Assembly (NCBI GenBank): GCA_963775395.1
Contig: CAVZIX010000015.1
Span: 1 to 64,000 of the forward strand
Length of the DNA stretch: 64,000 bases
Direction of reading: 5' to 3'
Source: JAIBJN01 sp963775395
GTDB taxonomy: Bacteria > Actinomycetota > Thermoleophilia > Gaiellales > Gaiellaceae
A program made the translations under genes and the position numbers. Shown here piece by piece: positions 8,594 to 18,521 of the stretch. Numbering within the stretch: the stretch's first letter is position 1; each line of letters begins with the position of its first letter. Below the pieces are notes generated by a model. That model was not told the origin of the DNA. It did no database searches and saw only the letters and a list, made by a program, of their open reading frames with translations.

Positions 8594-9184
8594 CTAGTAC
8601 GGGTGCTTGGGCGATCGGTCGTCCGAGAGCGACGCTCGTGATCGCCTGACGAGCGTCTCGATGGCATCGGCCAGATGCTCCTGGTCGATGTTGTAGTCCC
8701 CGCGCTCGACTCGCAGCTTGTGCGACTCGAGCAGGACCTCCGCGTGCGTGAACCCGACCGGCGGCTCGAAGCGGTACGAGGCGAGCTCGACCAGCAGACC
8801 GAGCGGGTCCTCGAAGTAGATCGAGTCCATGAATCCGCGGTCCTTGGGCCCGCTGTGGCGGATGCTCCGCTCGTCGAGCCGCTCGACCACCTGTTTGAAC
8901 GTCGCCTGCGAGACCGCGAACGCAACGTGGTGCACGCAGCCGATGTCGGTCGAGGTGCGGGTCGGGTCGGGCTCGCGCTCCTCGTTCGTGAAGATCGTGA
9001 TCAGCCGTCCGTCGCCGGGGTCGAAGTAGAGATGGCTCTCCGACTCGTTGTCGAGGTTCGGCTGCTCGAAGACGAACGGCATGCCGAGCACGCCCTCCCA
9101 GAAGTCGATCGACGTCTGCCGGTTGGCACCGACGATCGTGATGTGGTGGACGCCCTGGCTCTGGAGCTTCCGCATCTCGCCCAT
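8594..9184 (-). CDS. VOC-family ring-cleaving dioxygenase-like protein
   Basis: A 196-residue vicinal-oxygen-chelate protein with two beta-alpha-beta modules. It shows the metal-ligand pattern of extradiol dioxygenases and glyoxalases: His in GVHHITIVG, His in CVHHVAFAV, and Glu in PLGLLVELASY. The DPLGLLVE signature is typical of ring-cleaving dioxygenase annotations. The substrate is unknown. ATG 9184 follows the MetE-like stop as TGAGATG, so it is coupled to that gene. Co-transcription with CoA ligase, lyase-like, MetE-like and GST genes suggests a catabolic operon. Confidence 0.83.
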   Translation of the reverse strand: MGEMRKLQSQGVHHITIVGANRQTSIDFWEGVLGMPFVFEQPNLDNESESHLYFDPGDGRLITIFTNEEREPDPTRTSTDIGCVHHVAFAVSQATFKQVVERLDERSIRHSGPKDRGFMDSIYFEDPLGLLVELASYRFEPPVGFTHAEVLLESHKLRVERGDYNIDQEHLADAIETLVRRSRASLSDDRSPKHPY

Positions 9185-9185
9185 C

Positions 9186-10217
9186 TCAGAGGCCCAGCTC
9201 GTCCCTGACAAGTCGCGCGCCGGCGACCATGGCCTCGAGCTTCTCGAAGGCGAGCGGGCGCGGGAGGTACTTCATTCCACAGTCGGGCGCGACCGAGAGC
9301 CGCCCTGGCGGGACGACCTCGAGCGCGCGGCGGATACGCGTCGCGACGTCCTCCGGCGTCTCCGCCTCGGCCGAGCCGAGGTCGAGCACGCCGAGGATGA
9401 TCGCCTTGTCCTTCACGCCCTCGAGCACCTCCGGGTCGAGGTCCGGCTGCGCCGCCTCGAGGCAGAGGGTCGTCGCCGCGCAGCCGCTCAGCTCGCCGAG
9501 GAACGGGTAGCCGGAGAGCCTGTCCTTGACGATGTGCGCGTAGCCGAAGCATGTGTGGAGCACGGTCTCGCCCTCGATCCCCTCCAGCGCGCGGTTGATC
9601 GCCTCGACGGCGTAGGCGCGCGCCGGCTCCGGACGCGCCTGGAGATACGGCTCGTCGATCTGGACGACGTCGGCTCCGACGGCCTTGAGGTCGTGCAGCT
9701 CCTCGTTCACGGCCTCGGCGTAGGCGAGCGCCAGGCTCCGCTCGTCGCCGTAGTGGTCGTCCTGCGCCTGCTGCGTCATCGTGAACGGCCCCGGAACGGT
9801 GATCTTGATCCGCCGGTCCGTGATGCTCCGGAGGAACTGGACGTCGCGCACCTCCACCGGGCCCGTCCGCCGCACGGGGCCGACGACCCGCGGGACGGGG
9901 TTCTCGTGGCCCGTCCGGTCGAGCGCGACGCCGGGGTTGTCGAGGTCGACGCCGTCGAGCGCCGTGGCGAAGCGGTTCGAATAGCTCTCCCGCCGCATCT
10001 CGCCGTCGGTGACGGTCTCGACCCCCGCCCGCTCCATGTCCTGCACCGCGAGGCGGGTGGCGTCGTCCTGGGCCTCCTCGAGGAGCGGCTCCGGAACCCG
10101 CCAGAGCTCCCGCGCGCGGACCCGCGGCGGGAGACGATCGCCCAGGCGCTCCCTGTCGATCAGCCAGTCCGGCTGCGGATAGCTGCCGACGACGGTCGTG
10201 GCCAGCACGCCGGACAC
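9186..10217 (-). CDS. MetE-family (cobalamin-independent methionine synthase C-terminal-like) protein
   Basis: A 343-residue protein matching only the catalytic C-terminal barrel of MetE. The zinc-binding set is present: His and Cys in VLHTCFGY, Glu in CLEAAQPDLD, and Cys in APDCGMKYLPR. TTVVGSYPQPDW at the N-terminus and DGEMRRESY are family hallmarks. Stand-alone forms include archaeal-type methionine synthases and enzymes that move methyl or alkyl groups to other thiols. GTG 10217 is 4 bases after the PaaK-like stop, so the genes are coupled. The neighbours suggest a catabolic methyl- or alkyl-transfer role rather than methionine synthesis, but that is inference. A second MetE-like gene is at 21188. 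Confidence 0.87.
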   Translation of the reverse strand: MSGVLATTVVGSYPQPDWLIDRERLGDRLPPRVRARELWRVPEPLLEEAQDDATRLAVQDMERAGVETVTDGEMRRESYSNRFATALDGVDLDNPGVALDRTGHENPVPRVVGPVRRTGPVEVRDVQFLRSITDRRIKITVPGPFTMTQQAQDDHYGDERSLALAYAEAVNEELHDLKAVGADVVQIDEPYLQARPEPARAYAVEAINRALEGIEGETVLHTCFGYAHIVKDRLSGYPFLGELSGCAATTLCLEAAQPDLDPEVLEGVKDKAIILGVLDLGSAEAETPEDVATRIRRALEVVPPGRLSVAPDCGMKYLPRPLAFEKLEAMVAGARLVRDELGL

Positions 10218-10221
10218 CGGC

Positions 10222-11509
<1,288 letters not shown>

Positions 11510-11523
<14 letters not shown>

Positions 11524-12301
11524 CCGGCGGTTCGTATTCGACCGCTTCCTCCGCCTTCCCCGCCATCAGGAAGCCGAGAGGGCGCTCCTGCTCCTCCGCC
11601 AGGTGTGCGAGCAGGCCGGCGGTGCGCGCGAGGATGGGGACGGCCTTCACGACGTCGGCGGAGAACCCGAGATCGAGCATGACCGCGGCGATGGGCATGG
11701 CGACGTTCATCGTCAGCGGCTTGCCCGAGATCTCGTGGACAGCATCGCGAAAGGCGCGCGCGAGCGCGACGTGCGACCCGCTCACGCCGCGGGCGTCGGC
11801 AAGCTCGAGGATCCGCTCGGCGCGCGGGTCGACCGGGCGGTGCACCGGGTGCCCGAAGCCCGGGACCTTGTTGCCGGCCTCCGTCATCTGCCGGACCATC
11901 GCGGTCACGAACGCCTGGGGCTCCGCCCCGCGGTCTACCTGATCCTTCGCGGCGAAGAGCAGACGCGCGCACTCCTGCGACGTGCCGAGGACGACCGGAC
12001 CCGCGCCGAGGATCCCGGCAGCGACCGCGCCCTGCAGCGACTCGGGGTCGGCGGCGAGCGTCATCCGGGCCGCGACGTTCGTGGGCATCATCCCGTGCTC
12101 GGCGATGGCCACGAGGAGCACGTCGAGGAAGTAGCACTGCTCCTCGGTGGCGTCGTTGCCGGTGAGCAGCAGGTGGAAGTACTCGGTGAAGGTGACCTCG
12201 CCCATGAGCTCCGTCGCGAGGTCGCGGCCGCGCACCTCCACGCGGTCGGGATAGGCCTGGCTGATGCGGCTGACGGGGTCGCCGGGCTTGCCGATCTGCA
12301 T
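11510..12301 (-). CDS. Citrate synthase-fold protein, citryl-CoA lyase-like
   Basis: A 263-residue protein with the short citrate-synthase fold of citryl-CoA lyases and the ATP-citrate lyase C-terminus. The active-site stretch KVPGFGHPVHRPVDPRAERI includes the expected His near 151 and the DPR motif. The catalytic-aspartate motif NVDG of characterised lyases reads NVAM at 199-202, so the general base appears to be missing. ATG 12301 gives the family start MQIGKPGDPVSRIS; GTG 12316 is possible. The stop lies 14 bases inside the PaaK-like gene. It may cleave or condense an acyl-CoA made by that ligase. Fold assignment is firm, reaction uncertain. Confidence 0.78.
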
Positions 12302-12330
12302 GCCCGGCAGTCTCACATGTCGACCGAGGT

Positions 12331-12898
12331 CTAGGAGGGCACGCGGTAGCGCAGGTGCGTGGCGAGCGGCGTGTCGACGACCTCGACGAGCTCGAGCTGG
12401 CTCTGCTCGCCTTCCTCGAACAGGGGCGTCCCGCCCCCGAGGAGCACCGGGACGAGGTTGATGCTGATCTCCTCGACGAGACCCGCGGCGAGGTACTGGC
12501 GGAAGGTCAGGGCACCTCCCCCCAAGGCGACAAGCTTGTCTCCGGCCACAGCCTCGGCCTGCTGCAGCGCATCCTCGATGCCCGCTGACGAACGTGTAGA
12601 CGCTGCCGTCCGGTACGTCGTCCGGGGCCGAGTGAGTGAGGACGAAGACCGGGACGCGCAGCTCGCCCGTCGGGCCGTCGGCGCCCCACCACGGGACGGA
12701 GAGGTCGTACGTGCGCCGCCCGGCGATGATCGCGCCGGCCTGCACCGACTCGAGCACCTCGCGGTTCTTCTCGTTGCCGTTGAAGACCCACTCGTGCAGC
12801 AGCTCGCCGCCCCTGCCGAGCCCCTGCTCCGGCGTGACGTCGGGCCCGTTGATGTAGCCGTCGAGGGACATGCTGATGTTGAAGCTCACCTTGCCCAT
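12331..12898 (-). pseudogene. Dihydrofolate reductase/RibD-like protein, frameshifted
   Basis: A dihydrofolate-reductase-fold protein of the RibD C-terminal type common in actinobacteria. The N-terminal part (GKVSFNISMSLDGYINGPD, AGRRTYDLSVPWWGADGP, VPVFVLTHSAPDDVPDG) and the C-terminal part (GDKLVALGGGALTFRQYLAAGLVEEI, LLGGGTPLFE) are in different frames. Removing one base of the GGG (minus strand) at 12581-12583 joins VYTFVSG to IEDALQQAEAVAGDK. The span is 568 bases, one over a multiple of three. CAGGAGG precedes ATG 12898. The redox substrate of such proteins is usually unknown. Frameshift by sequencing error or recent decay. Confidence 0.85.
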
Positions 12899-12983
12899 CC
12901 GGTACCTCCTGTCGCCTGACCCTTGAGACCCGCCGGATGGTCGGAACTCATCGGCGGAGCCCTCTGCGAGACTCTCCCGCGCC

Positions 12984-13406
12984 GTGAGCCACGTGCACGA
13001 TCAGACCAAGGGCCCGGGCACCGTGGGCCAGGCGCTCGTGTTTCTGTACGGGTTCTTCGCCGTCGCCGCGGGGGCGCGCTCCCTCTACCAGCTCGCCACG
13101 CGGTTCGACGAGGCGCCCTTCGCCATCCTCCTCTCCGTCACGGCGGCCGCAGTGTACGTCGTCGCCTTCACGCAGCTGCGCCGGCGCGACCCGCGGGCGT
13201 GGCGCATCGCCGTGGGCTGCGTCACCTTCGAGCTCGCGGGCGTGCTGGTCGTGGGCACGCTCAGCCTCGTGGAGCCCGACTGGTTCCCGCTCCCGACTGT
13301 GTGGTCGTCCTTCGGGATCGGCTACGGCTTCCTGCCGCTGCTCCTCCCCGTCGTCGGGCTCGTGTGGCTCCTGCGCCCGACGACGCGAGCGGCGTACGCC
13401 CGCTAG
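12984..13406 (+). CDS. Small integral membrane protein, unrecognised
   Basis: A 140-residue protein with four likely membrane segments: ALVFLYGFFAVAAGA, FAILLSVTAAAVYVVAF, WRIAVGCVTFELAGVLVVGTL and FLPLLLPVVGLVWLL. The N-terminus is short and polar (SHVHDQTKGPGT) and the tail ends RPTTRAAYAR. I do not recognise a family and see no catalytic residues. GTG 12984 is divergent from the DHFR-like gene, 85 bases apart. The stop forms a CTAG shared with the facing LLM gene. Codon usage matches the neighbours, so it is probably a real gene. Confidence 0.7.
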   Translation: MSHVHDQTKGPGTVGQALVFLYGFFAVAAGARSLYQLATRFDEAPFAILLSVTAAAVYVVAFTQLRRRDPRAWRIAVGCVTFELAGVLVVGTLSLVEPDWFPLPTVWSSFGIGYGFLPLLLPVVGLVWLLRPTTRAAYAR

Positions 13407-14278
13407 CCCCGCAGCGCCGGCACGACTTCACGCGCGAAGCGCTCCAGCTGCTCCACCGGGCTCTCGGTGGGCCAGAAGACGAACGTGTCGAAGCCGAGGT
13501 CGGTTGCGAGCCCGCTCAGCATCTCGACCCAGTGGTCGGGCGGGCCCTCGATGAGGTCGCCGACGGGGCCGTCGGTGACAAGGCCGTTGACGTTGAGAAG
13601 GCGGCGGATCTCCGACGGGTCGCGCCCTGCGGCGGTCGCAGCCTCGTCGATCCGGCGCTGCATGTCCGGAACCAGGTCGGGCGTGGCCCACGAGAGGGAC
13701 GGCACCCAGCCGTCTGCGAGCCGCCCGGTGAGGGCGAGCGCCTTCGGCTTGCCGACGCCGAGCCAGATGTCGATCGGGTGCACCGGAGGCGGGCCCGGGT
13801 GCAGGCCCTTCACGGAGTAGTGCTCGCCCGCGAAGGAGATCGAGCGCTCGCCGCTCCAGAAGAGGCGGATGATCTCGATCGCCTCCTCGAGAGACTTCAG
13901 CGCCTCGCCGCCCGAGCGAACCGGCCCGCCCATCGCGCGGATGGGATCCCAGTACGCGCCCGCTCCGAGGCCGAGCTCGAAGCGCCCGCCGGACAGCACG
14001 TCCAGGGACGCCGCCTGCTTCGCGATCATCGCCGGGCCGCGCAGCGGCAGGTTGGCGACGTCCGGGAAGAAGCGCACGCGCTCGGTCCTCGCGAGCAGAT
14101 CGGCGATGAGCGCCCACGTCTCGAGGTAGCGCCACTGGTACGGGTGGTCCTGGATGCCGATCAGGTCGAGCCCGAGCTCGTCGGCGATCGCAGCCTGCTC
14201 CCGCGCCACTCCCAGGTCGTCGCTCGTCGGAATGACGAAGACGCCGAGCTCGAGCGGGCGGCCGTAGCGGGAGCGCAC
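13403..14278 (-). CDS. LLM-class F420-dependent oxidoreductase
   Basis: A complete 291-residue luciferase-like barrel oxidoreductase. It begins with LELGVFVIPTSDDLGVARE and has GIQDHPYQWRYLETW, ARTERVRFFPDVANLPLRGPAM, SGGRFELGLGAGAYWD and HPIDIWLGVGKPKALALTGRLADGWVPS, the conserved order for F420- or FMN-dependent members. It differs clearly from the frameshifted LLM gene at 434. The F420:NADPH oxidoreductase gene lies next to it, divergently, which supports F420 as cofactor. GTG 14278 leaves only a short tail before the barrel. The stop shares CTAG 13403-13406. Confidence 0.87.
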   Translation of the reverse strand: MRSRYGRPLELGVFVIPTSDDLGVAREQAAIADELGLDLIGIQDHPYQWRYLETWALIADLLARTERVRFFPDVANLPLRGPAMIAKQAASLDVLSGGRFELGLGAGAYWDPIRAMGGPVRSGGEALKSLEEAIEIIRLFWSGERSISFAGEHYSVKGLHPGPPPVHPIDIWLGVGKPKALALTGRLADGWVPSLSWATPDLVPDMQRRIDEAATAAGRDPSEIRRLLNVNGLVTDGPVGDLIEGPPDHWVEMLSGLATDLGFDTFVFWPTESPVEQLERFAREVVPALRG

Positions 14279-14352
14279 GCCCCGTAGCTTCCATGATTCG
14301 CCCCATGCGGCGCGGGGAACGCGAGAAACAAACGGAAGCTGGGAGGGAAGCG

Positions 14353-14982
14353 ATGAAGGTCACGATCGTCGGTGCAGGGAACATGGGACGCGCGATCGGC
14401 ACCCGCGTCGTCGCGGGAGGGCACGAGGTGGAGATCGTCGATCGCGATCCGACCGAGGCGGGTGCCCTGGCGGGAGAGCTCGGTGGCTCGGCGTCTGCGC
14501 TCGACACCGGAGCATCGTTCGGCGGCGAGGTCGTCGTCTTCGCCGTCTACTACCCGGGCATCAAGGACGCCGTCGGCCAGTACGCCGACCACATCGCCGG
14601 AAAGGTCGTCGTCGACATCACGAACCCGGTCGACACGAACACATGGGACCGTCTGGCGACGGCGCCCGGCAGCTCGTCCGCCGAAGAGGTGGCGGCCCTC
14701 GTGCCGGACGGGACGTCGGTCGTAAAGGCGTTCAACACCAACTTCTCTCCAACGCTCGTCGCGGGAGAGGTGGGTGGGCAGCCGCTCGACGTCTTCATCG
14801 CCGGCGACGACGAGGCTGCCAAGCAGAAGGTGTCGCAGCTCGCGTCGGACGGAGGGCTACGGCCGCTCGACGTGGGGCCGCTCGCCCGCGCGCAGCAGCT
14901 CGAGCAGCTCGGCTTCCTTCACATCTCCGTCCAGCAGCCGCTGGGCCTCGGCTTCGCGAGCGCGATCAAGCTGCTCTCGTAG
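14353..14982 (+). CDS. NADPH-dependent F420 reductase (F420H2:NADP oxidoreductase) family
   Basis: A 209-residue Rossmann protein of the Fno/NpdG family, which passes hydride between F420 and NADP. The N-terminal dinucleotide loop is KVTIVGAGNMGRAIGTRVV, followed by VVVFAVYYPGIKDAV, KVVVDITNPV and KAFNTNFSPTLVAGEV, the motifs that separate this family from other NADP-binding proteins. GGGAGG precedes ATG 14353; an upstream ATG at 14293 adds a basic stretch without homology. It can supply F420H2 to the LLM enzymes in this window. A perfect 10-bp hairpin follows at 15057. Confidence 0.85.
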   Translation: MKVTIVGAGNMGRAIGTRVVAGGHEVEIVDRDPTEAGALAGELGGSASALDTGASFGGEVVVFAVYYPGIKDAVGQYADHIAGKVVVDITNPVDTNTWDRLATAPGSSSAEEVAALVPDGTSVVKAFNTNFSPTLVAGEVGGQPLDVFIAGDDEAAKQKVSQLASDGGLRPLDVGPLARAQQLEQLGFLHISVQQPLGLGFASAIKLLS

Positions 14983-15056
14983 CGGCAAGTCGGCCGTTCA
15001 GTCACAGGCGCAACTGCCATCTGATCGCCTCGCGAGCTCGTATGCACGGGTGAGGT

Positions 15057-15082
15057 TGGTTCCCGGCGGGGACCGGGAACCA
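15057..15082. terminator. Perfect 10-bp stem-loop between the F420 reductase and beta-propeller genes
   Basis: TGGTTCCCGG at 15057-15066 is perfectly complementary to CCGGGAACCA at 15073-15082, with a 6-base loop. It lies 75 bases after one stop and 31 before the next start. There is no T-run, so it could be a terminator of the type seen in high-GC bacteria, a protein-binding palindrome, or a leader element of the downstream gene. Confidence 0.5.
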
Positions 15083-15113
15083 CGCCGTCAGACCAGGGAC
15101 CAGGGAGGTTCAC

Positions 15114-16034
15114 TTGACCGTGTTTCGCATCCTCAGCGTGCTGGCGGGGGCGCTCGTCCTCGCCGCGACACCCGCGTCCGGCGCCCGCACGTGGCCCGAC
15201 GTCATCCCCCTTCCGACCGGTTTTCAGCCCGAGGGCATCGACATCGCCCAGGGCCACACGTTCTACGTCGGGTCGATCCCGACCGGCGCCGTCTACCGCG
15301 GCGACCTGCGCACCGGCAAGGGCGAGGTGCTCGTGCCGGCGCAGTCCGGCCGCGCCGCGATCGGCATCGACGTCGACGGCCGCAAGCGCATCTTCGTCGC
15401 GGGCGGGCCGACCGGCATGGCCTGGGTCTACGACGCGCGCACGGGCGCGACCCTCGCGTCGTACCAGCTTGCCGCAGGCCCGCCGACGTTCGTGAACGAC
15501 GTCGTCGTCACGAAGGACGCCGCGTGGTTCACGGAGTCCCAGAAGGACGTGCTCTACCGCGTGCCCATCGGCCCCGGCGGGGAGCTCGGATCGCAGGCCG
15601 ACGTCCAGCGGGTGACTCTCACCGGCGAGTTCACGATGGGGCCCGGCTTCAACGTCAACGGGATCGACGCCACGCCGGACGGCGAGACGCTCGTGATCGT
15701 CCAGTCGAACCTGGGCCGGCTCTACACGGTCGAGGCCGACACCGGCGTCGCGAGCCTCGTCGAGCTGGCCGGCGGCGACGTCATGCAGGGCGACGGCGTC
15801 CTGCTCGACGGCCGGATCGTCTACGTCGTCCAGAACCGCATGAACCGCATCGCGGTGGTCAAGCTCGCGCGCGGGCTCGGCTCCGGGACGATCACCGGCC
15901 ATCTCACCGACTCGGACTTCGACGTCCCGACGACGATCGCGCAGTTCGGCAAGTACCTCTACGCCGTGAACGCGCGCTTCGGAACGCCGGACCCCGGCTC
16001 GGCGGCCTATTCGGTCGTCAGGGTCGAGACCTAG
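15114..16034 (+). CDS. Secreted SMP-30/gluconolactonase-like beta-propeller protein
   Basis: A 306-residue protein with an N-terminal signal peptide (FRILSVLAGALVLAATPASG, cut near residue 23). The mature part looks like a six-bladed beta-propeller: repeated strands with EGIDIAQGHTFYVGSI, GIDVDGRKRIFVAGG, NDVVVTKDAAWFTES and NGIDATPDGETLVIVQSNLGRLY. This resembles SMP-30/LRE-like or superoxide-associated secreted propellers, which bind metal and may hydrolyse lactones. A specific activity is not predictable. TTG 15114 is chosen because AGGGAGG lies at the right distance. A GC-rich hairpin follows the stop. Confidence 0.75.
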   Translation: MTVFRILSVLAGALVLAATPASGARTWPDVIPLPTGFQPEGIDIAQGHTFYVGSIPTGAVYRGDLRTGKGEVLVPAQSGRAAIGIDVDGRKRIFVAGGPTGMAWVYDARTGATLASYQLAAGPPTFVNDVVVTKDAAWFTESQKDVLYRVPIGPGGELGSQADVQRVTLTGEFTMGPGFNVNGIDATPDGETLVIVQSNLGRLYTVEADTGVASLVELAGGDVMQGDGVLLDGRIVYVVQNRMNRIAVVKLARGLGSGTITGHLTDSDFDVPTTIAQFGKYLYAVNARFGTPDPGSAAYSVVRVET

Positions 16035-16042
16035 GTCGAGGC

Positions 16043-16072
16043 GGGCGGGCCCTGCGTGCGCGGGGCCCGCCC
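16043..16072. terminator. GC-rich hairpin between convergent genes
   Basis: GGGCGGGCCC at 16043-16052 pairs with GGGCCCGCCC at 16063-16072 across a 10-base loop. It fills the 44-base gap between the convergent propeller and aquaporin genes, so a bidirectional terminator is the simplest reading. There is no T-tract on either side. Confidence 0.6.
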
Positions 16073-16078
16073 GTCGAT

Positions 16079-16810
16079 TCATCTCGGCGGCAGCGGCGGC
16101 GGGCCCTGGATGTCCGGCTCGCCGAGCACCTCGGCGACCGGGCTCTCCGCGGCGACCGTCGCCCCGCCCGACACGCTGCGATGGATCAACACGGCCAGGA
16201 TCGCCCCCAGCGGCGGCGCGATCAGGTAGATCCAGATGCCGTCCCACTCGCCTCCGATCAGATCCGGCCCGAACGTCCGGGCCGGGTTCACGGAAGCACC
16301 GCTGAACGGAATCGCGGCGAGGTGCACGGCGACCAGCGCCAGCGGGATGGCGAGGAGCGCGCTGCCTCCGAAGCGCCCGCTCACGCTCGCCTGCAGGATG
16401 ACGCCCACGAAGATCGCCGTGAAGACGAGCTCCATGAGGAAGGCGCTCCCGTTGCCGAAGACGCCCGGAACCGTCGTCGTGGCGGCCACGTCGTCACGTG
16501 ACGAGACGATCCAGAGCGCGATGGCGGCCAGGATCCCGCCGGCGAACTGTGCGATCCAGTAGCCGATCAGCTCGTTGCTGGGCAGGCGCTTGTCCAGGAA
16601 CATCGCCAGCGAGACGGCGGGGTTGAAGTGGCCTCCCGAGACCTCGCCGAAGGCGTACAGGCCCGCCAGAAGGGCCAGGCCGAAGGCGAGGGCGGCCACG
16701 ATGAGGACCGGTGCGGGTTCAAGGCCCGCGGACACAATGGCTGCCGACCCCCCGAAGACGAGGACGAACGTGCCGAGCAGCTCCGCCGCAAACTTCTGCC
16801 ACCTATCCAT
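16079..16810 (-). CDS. Aquaporin (MIP family channel)
   Basis: A 243-residue membrane channel of the major intrinsic protein family with six membrane segments and both NPA half-helices: SGGHFNPAVSLAMFL near residue 60 and SGASVNPARTFGPDL near residue 180. The absence of the longer loops and the GHFNPAV form favour a water channel (AqpZ-like) over a glycerol facilitator, but the pore selectivity residues need alignment. A proline-rich C-tail (PPPLPPR) is unusual. GGAGGT precedes ATG 16810. It stands alone, convergent with the propeller gene. Confidence 0.92.
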   Translation of the reverse strand: MDRWQKFAAELLGTFVLVFGGSAAIVSAGLEPAPVLIVAALAFGLALLAGLYAFGEVSGGHFNPAVSLAMFLDKRLPSNELIGYWIAQFAGGILAAIALWIVSSRDDVAATTTVPGVFGNGSAFLMELVFTAIFVGVILQASVSGRFGGSALLAIPLALVAVHLAAIPFSGASVNPARTFGPDLIGGEWDGIWIYLIAPPLGAILAVLIHRSVSGGATVAAESPVAEVLGEPDIQGPPPLPPR

Positions 16811-16885
16811 GCGGGACCTCCAGGACTGGGACGGCGAACCGTCGTGTACGCCTGAAGTTTCCTGCTGACTTCGGACGACGCGGGC

Positions 16886-17327
16886 TCAGCGAGCCGCGTC
16901 GCCGAGCACCGTCGCGCGAGTCGCGGCCGACCGGCCCCGGAACGTGGCGACGACCCCGCCGTCGGCGCGCATGACGTCGACGTCGTAGACGCCGTTGCGT
17001 CCCTCGAGCGACCGCTCCTGCGCGACGGCGACGAGCTCGTCCCCTTCGGCGGACGGGGCGAGGAACTCGATCGAGCACCCGGCGGCGACCGTGACGCACG
17101 TCGCGCGAGTTGCAGGCGAAGGCGAACGCCGAGTCCGCGAGCGCGAAGACGAGGCCACCGTGGCACGTCCCGTGGCCGTTCAGCATGTCGCTCCGCACGG
17201 TCATGCCGACGCGCGCGTACCCGGGCCGCACCTCCTCGAGCGTCATTCCGAGCGCCTGCGAGGCGCTGTCCCGCGCCCACATCGCCTCCCCCACCCTGGC
17301 GGCGAGCGCTTGCTGCGGCGAGGTCAA
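16886..17327 (-). pseudogene. PaaI-like hotdog thioesterase, frameshifted
   Basis: A hotdog-fold acyl-CoA thioesterase of the PaaI type. The first frame carries LNGHGTCHGGLVFALADSAFAFACNS, the catalytic helix region. The second frame carries VTVAAGCSIEFLAPSAEGDELVAVA and GRNGVYDVDVMRADGGVVATFRG. Removing one base at 17096 joins SRDV to VTVAAG and restores a 146-residue protein; the span is 442 bases, one over a multiple of three. TTG 17327 overlaps the nitroreductase stop as TTGA, so the pair is co-translated. Probably sequence error or a recent lesion. Confidence 0.85.
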
Positions 17328-17837
17328 ATCCGCTCGACGAGCTCCTCGAGCGGACGGCGGTTGGCCCGCTCGCTCCACTCCTCGGCACTGTGCTTCGCCG
17401 GGTCTCGCTTCCGCGCCGGGTAGCCGAACGTGAGCACGATCGCCGGGCTCTCACCCTCGCGCACCCCGAGGATCTCACCGGCGGCCTCCCGGTCGGGCAT
17501 CCCGTTCGGGGAGCCCCCGACACCCTTGTCCCAGGCGGCGAGCAGCATGTTCTGCGCCGCGCGCCCGGCATCGAACGACGTCGGGCCCTTCCCGGACACG
17601 ACGACGGCGACGATCAGCCGCGCGCCGCGCACGTTGCCGGGCTGCGAAGACTGTCTCCGCCAGGCGCTCGCGGACCTCCGGGCTCTCGACGACGAGGAAG
17701 CGCCACGGCTGCTTGTTCTGGGCGCTTCCGGCGAGCCGGCCGGCGTCGAGAATCGCGCGCTCGACGTCCGGCGGGATCGGCCGCTCGTCGTACCTCCGTG
17801 TCTCCCGCCGCGAGGCGATCGTCAGGGCCGTCTCCAC
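17324..17837 (-). pseudogene. Nitroreductase-family FMN protein, frameshifted
   Basis: A nitroreductase-fold flavoprotein. The first frame has METALTIASRRETRRYDERPIPPDVERAIL and GSAQNKQPWRFLVVES, the FMN-binding N-terminus. The second frame has RGARLIVAVVVSGKGPTSFDAGRAAQNMLLAAWDKGVGG and ILTFGYP-like C-terminal strands. The break is in the GGG at 17639-17641 (CCC on the coding strand); dropping one base links ETVFAA to GNVRGARLIV. The span is 514 bases, again one over a multiple of three. It likely reduces quinones, nitro compounds or enones with NAD(P)H. It is coupled to the thioesterase gene downstream by a 4-base overlap. Confidence 0.85.
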
Positions 17838-17909
17838 GAGCGGGCATTAATAGCGCGGATTTCCAGGAATAACCTAGTTTGCGGGCCGCAGCGGGGGGAA
17901 TCAGAGATC

Positions 17910-18083
17910 ATGAAGCGCAACCAGCAGAAGCGACCCAGGATTCCGCCGGAGCGGCACGTCAACGGGTCGAAGCGCGAGGAGAAGCTCAAGCCTCGCGAGC
18001 GGCCGGCTTGGATGCGCGATGCGGAGCTCGAGCGCTCCATCAACGCTGCGGTGCAGGACGGCGACTACTCCGACGAGCGCTGA
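17910..18083 (+). CDS. Small charged hypothetical protein
   Basis: A 57-residue, highly charged and probably unstructured protein beginning MKRNQQKRPRIPPERHVNG and ending NAAVQDGDYSDER. I do not recognise a family. ATG 17910 has a GGGGGGA run about 8 bases upstream. The upstream 70 bases are AT-richer than average (for example TTCCAGGAATAACCTAGTTT) and could hold its promoter. Its last 19 bases overlap the 3' end of the convergent membrane-protein gene. A real small gene seems more likely than not. Confidence 0.5.
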   Translation: MKRNQQKRPRIPPERHVNGSKREEKLKPRERPAWMRDAELERSINAAVQDGDYSDER

Positions 18084-18499
18084 GGCGTCCTCGCGAGCAC
18101 GCCCAGCACGGCGCCGAAGAGCGCGTGCACGGCTACCTCGTACCCGAACACGCGGGCGTTCGAGACGAGCGGCGGCCACGCCCCACTCCGACGGTCGGGG
18201 TGCAGACGGTCGACGATCGCCATCGCCGGCCAGAGCGCGAGGTTCTCGGCCTGGGCAGCGGCGAGGCCTTGCTTCCAGCCCCGACCGCCCGCGCGGGCGA
18301 AGACCGCCCCGAACACGGCGCCGTTCACCAGGTGGGCGCCGAGACCGACGGCCCGCCAGCCCCGCCCCGGGGTCACTAGCGCCCCGAGCATCCGCACGTC
18401 AGAGTAGCCCGCCGGCGGCCGAAGGACCCTCGCGGCCAGGGGCTCGGCTGCGGCCCACACAGCCGCCGCCGCGATCCCTGCGAGTGCCCCGCGCCTCAC
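18065..18499 (-). CDS. Small membrane protein, unrecognised
   Basis: A 144-residue hydrophobic protein with an N-terminal membrane helix (GALAGIAAAAVWAAAEPL), a central one (AHLVNGAVFGAVFARAGG) and a C-terminal one (AVHALFGAVLGVLA). The alanine/glycine-rich helices and the segment ENLALWPAMAIVDRLHP recall small DUF-type inner-membrane proteins, but I cannot name the family. GTG 18499 is chosen because upstream in-frame codons run into the divergent MFS gene. The start codons of the two genes are only 22 bases apart. The 3' end overlaps the small charged gene. Confidence 0.6.
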   Translation of the reverse strand: MRRGALAGIAAAAVWAAAEPLAARVLRPPAGYSDVRMLGALVTPGRGWRAVGLGAHLVNGAVFGAVFARAGGRGWKQGLAAAQAENLALWPAMAIVDRLHPDRRSGAWPPLVSNARVFGYEVAVHALFGAVLGVLARTPQRSSE

Positions 18500-18509
18500 C
18501 GCCTCAGCG

Positions 18510-18515
18510 TATCCT
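18510..18515 (+). promoter_or_regulatory. Leaderless -10 element (TATCCT) of the MFS gene
   Basis: TATCCT lies 6 bases (CCGGCC) before GTG 18522, with no ribosome-binding site between them. The position fits a transcript that begins at or next to the start codon. Confidence 0.5.
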
Positions 18516-18521
18516 CCGGCC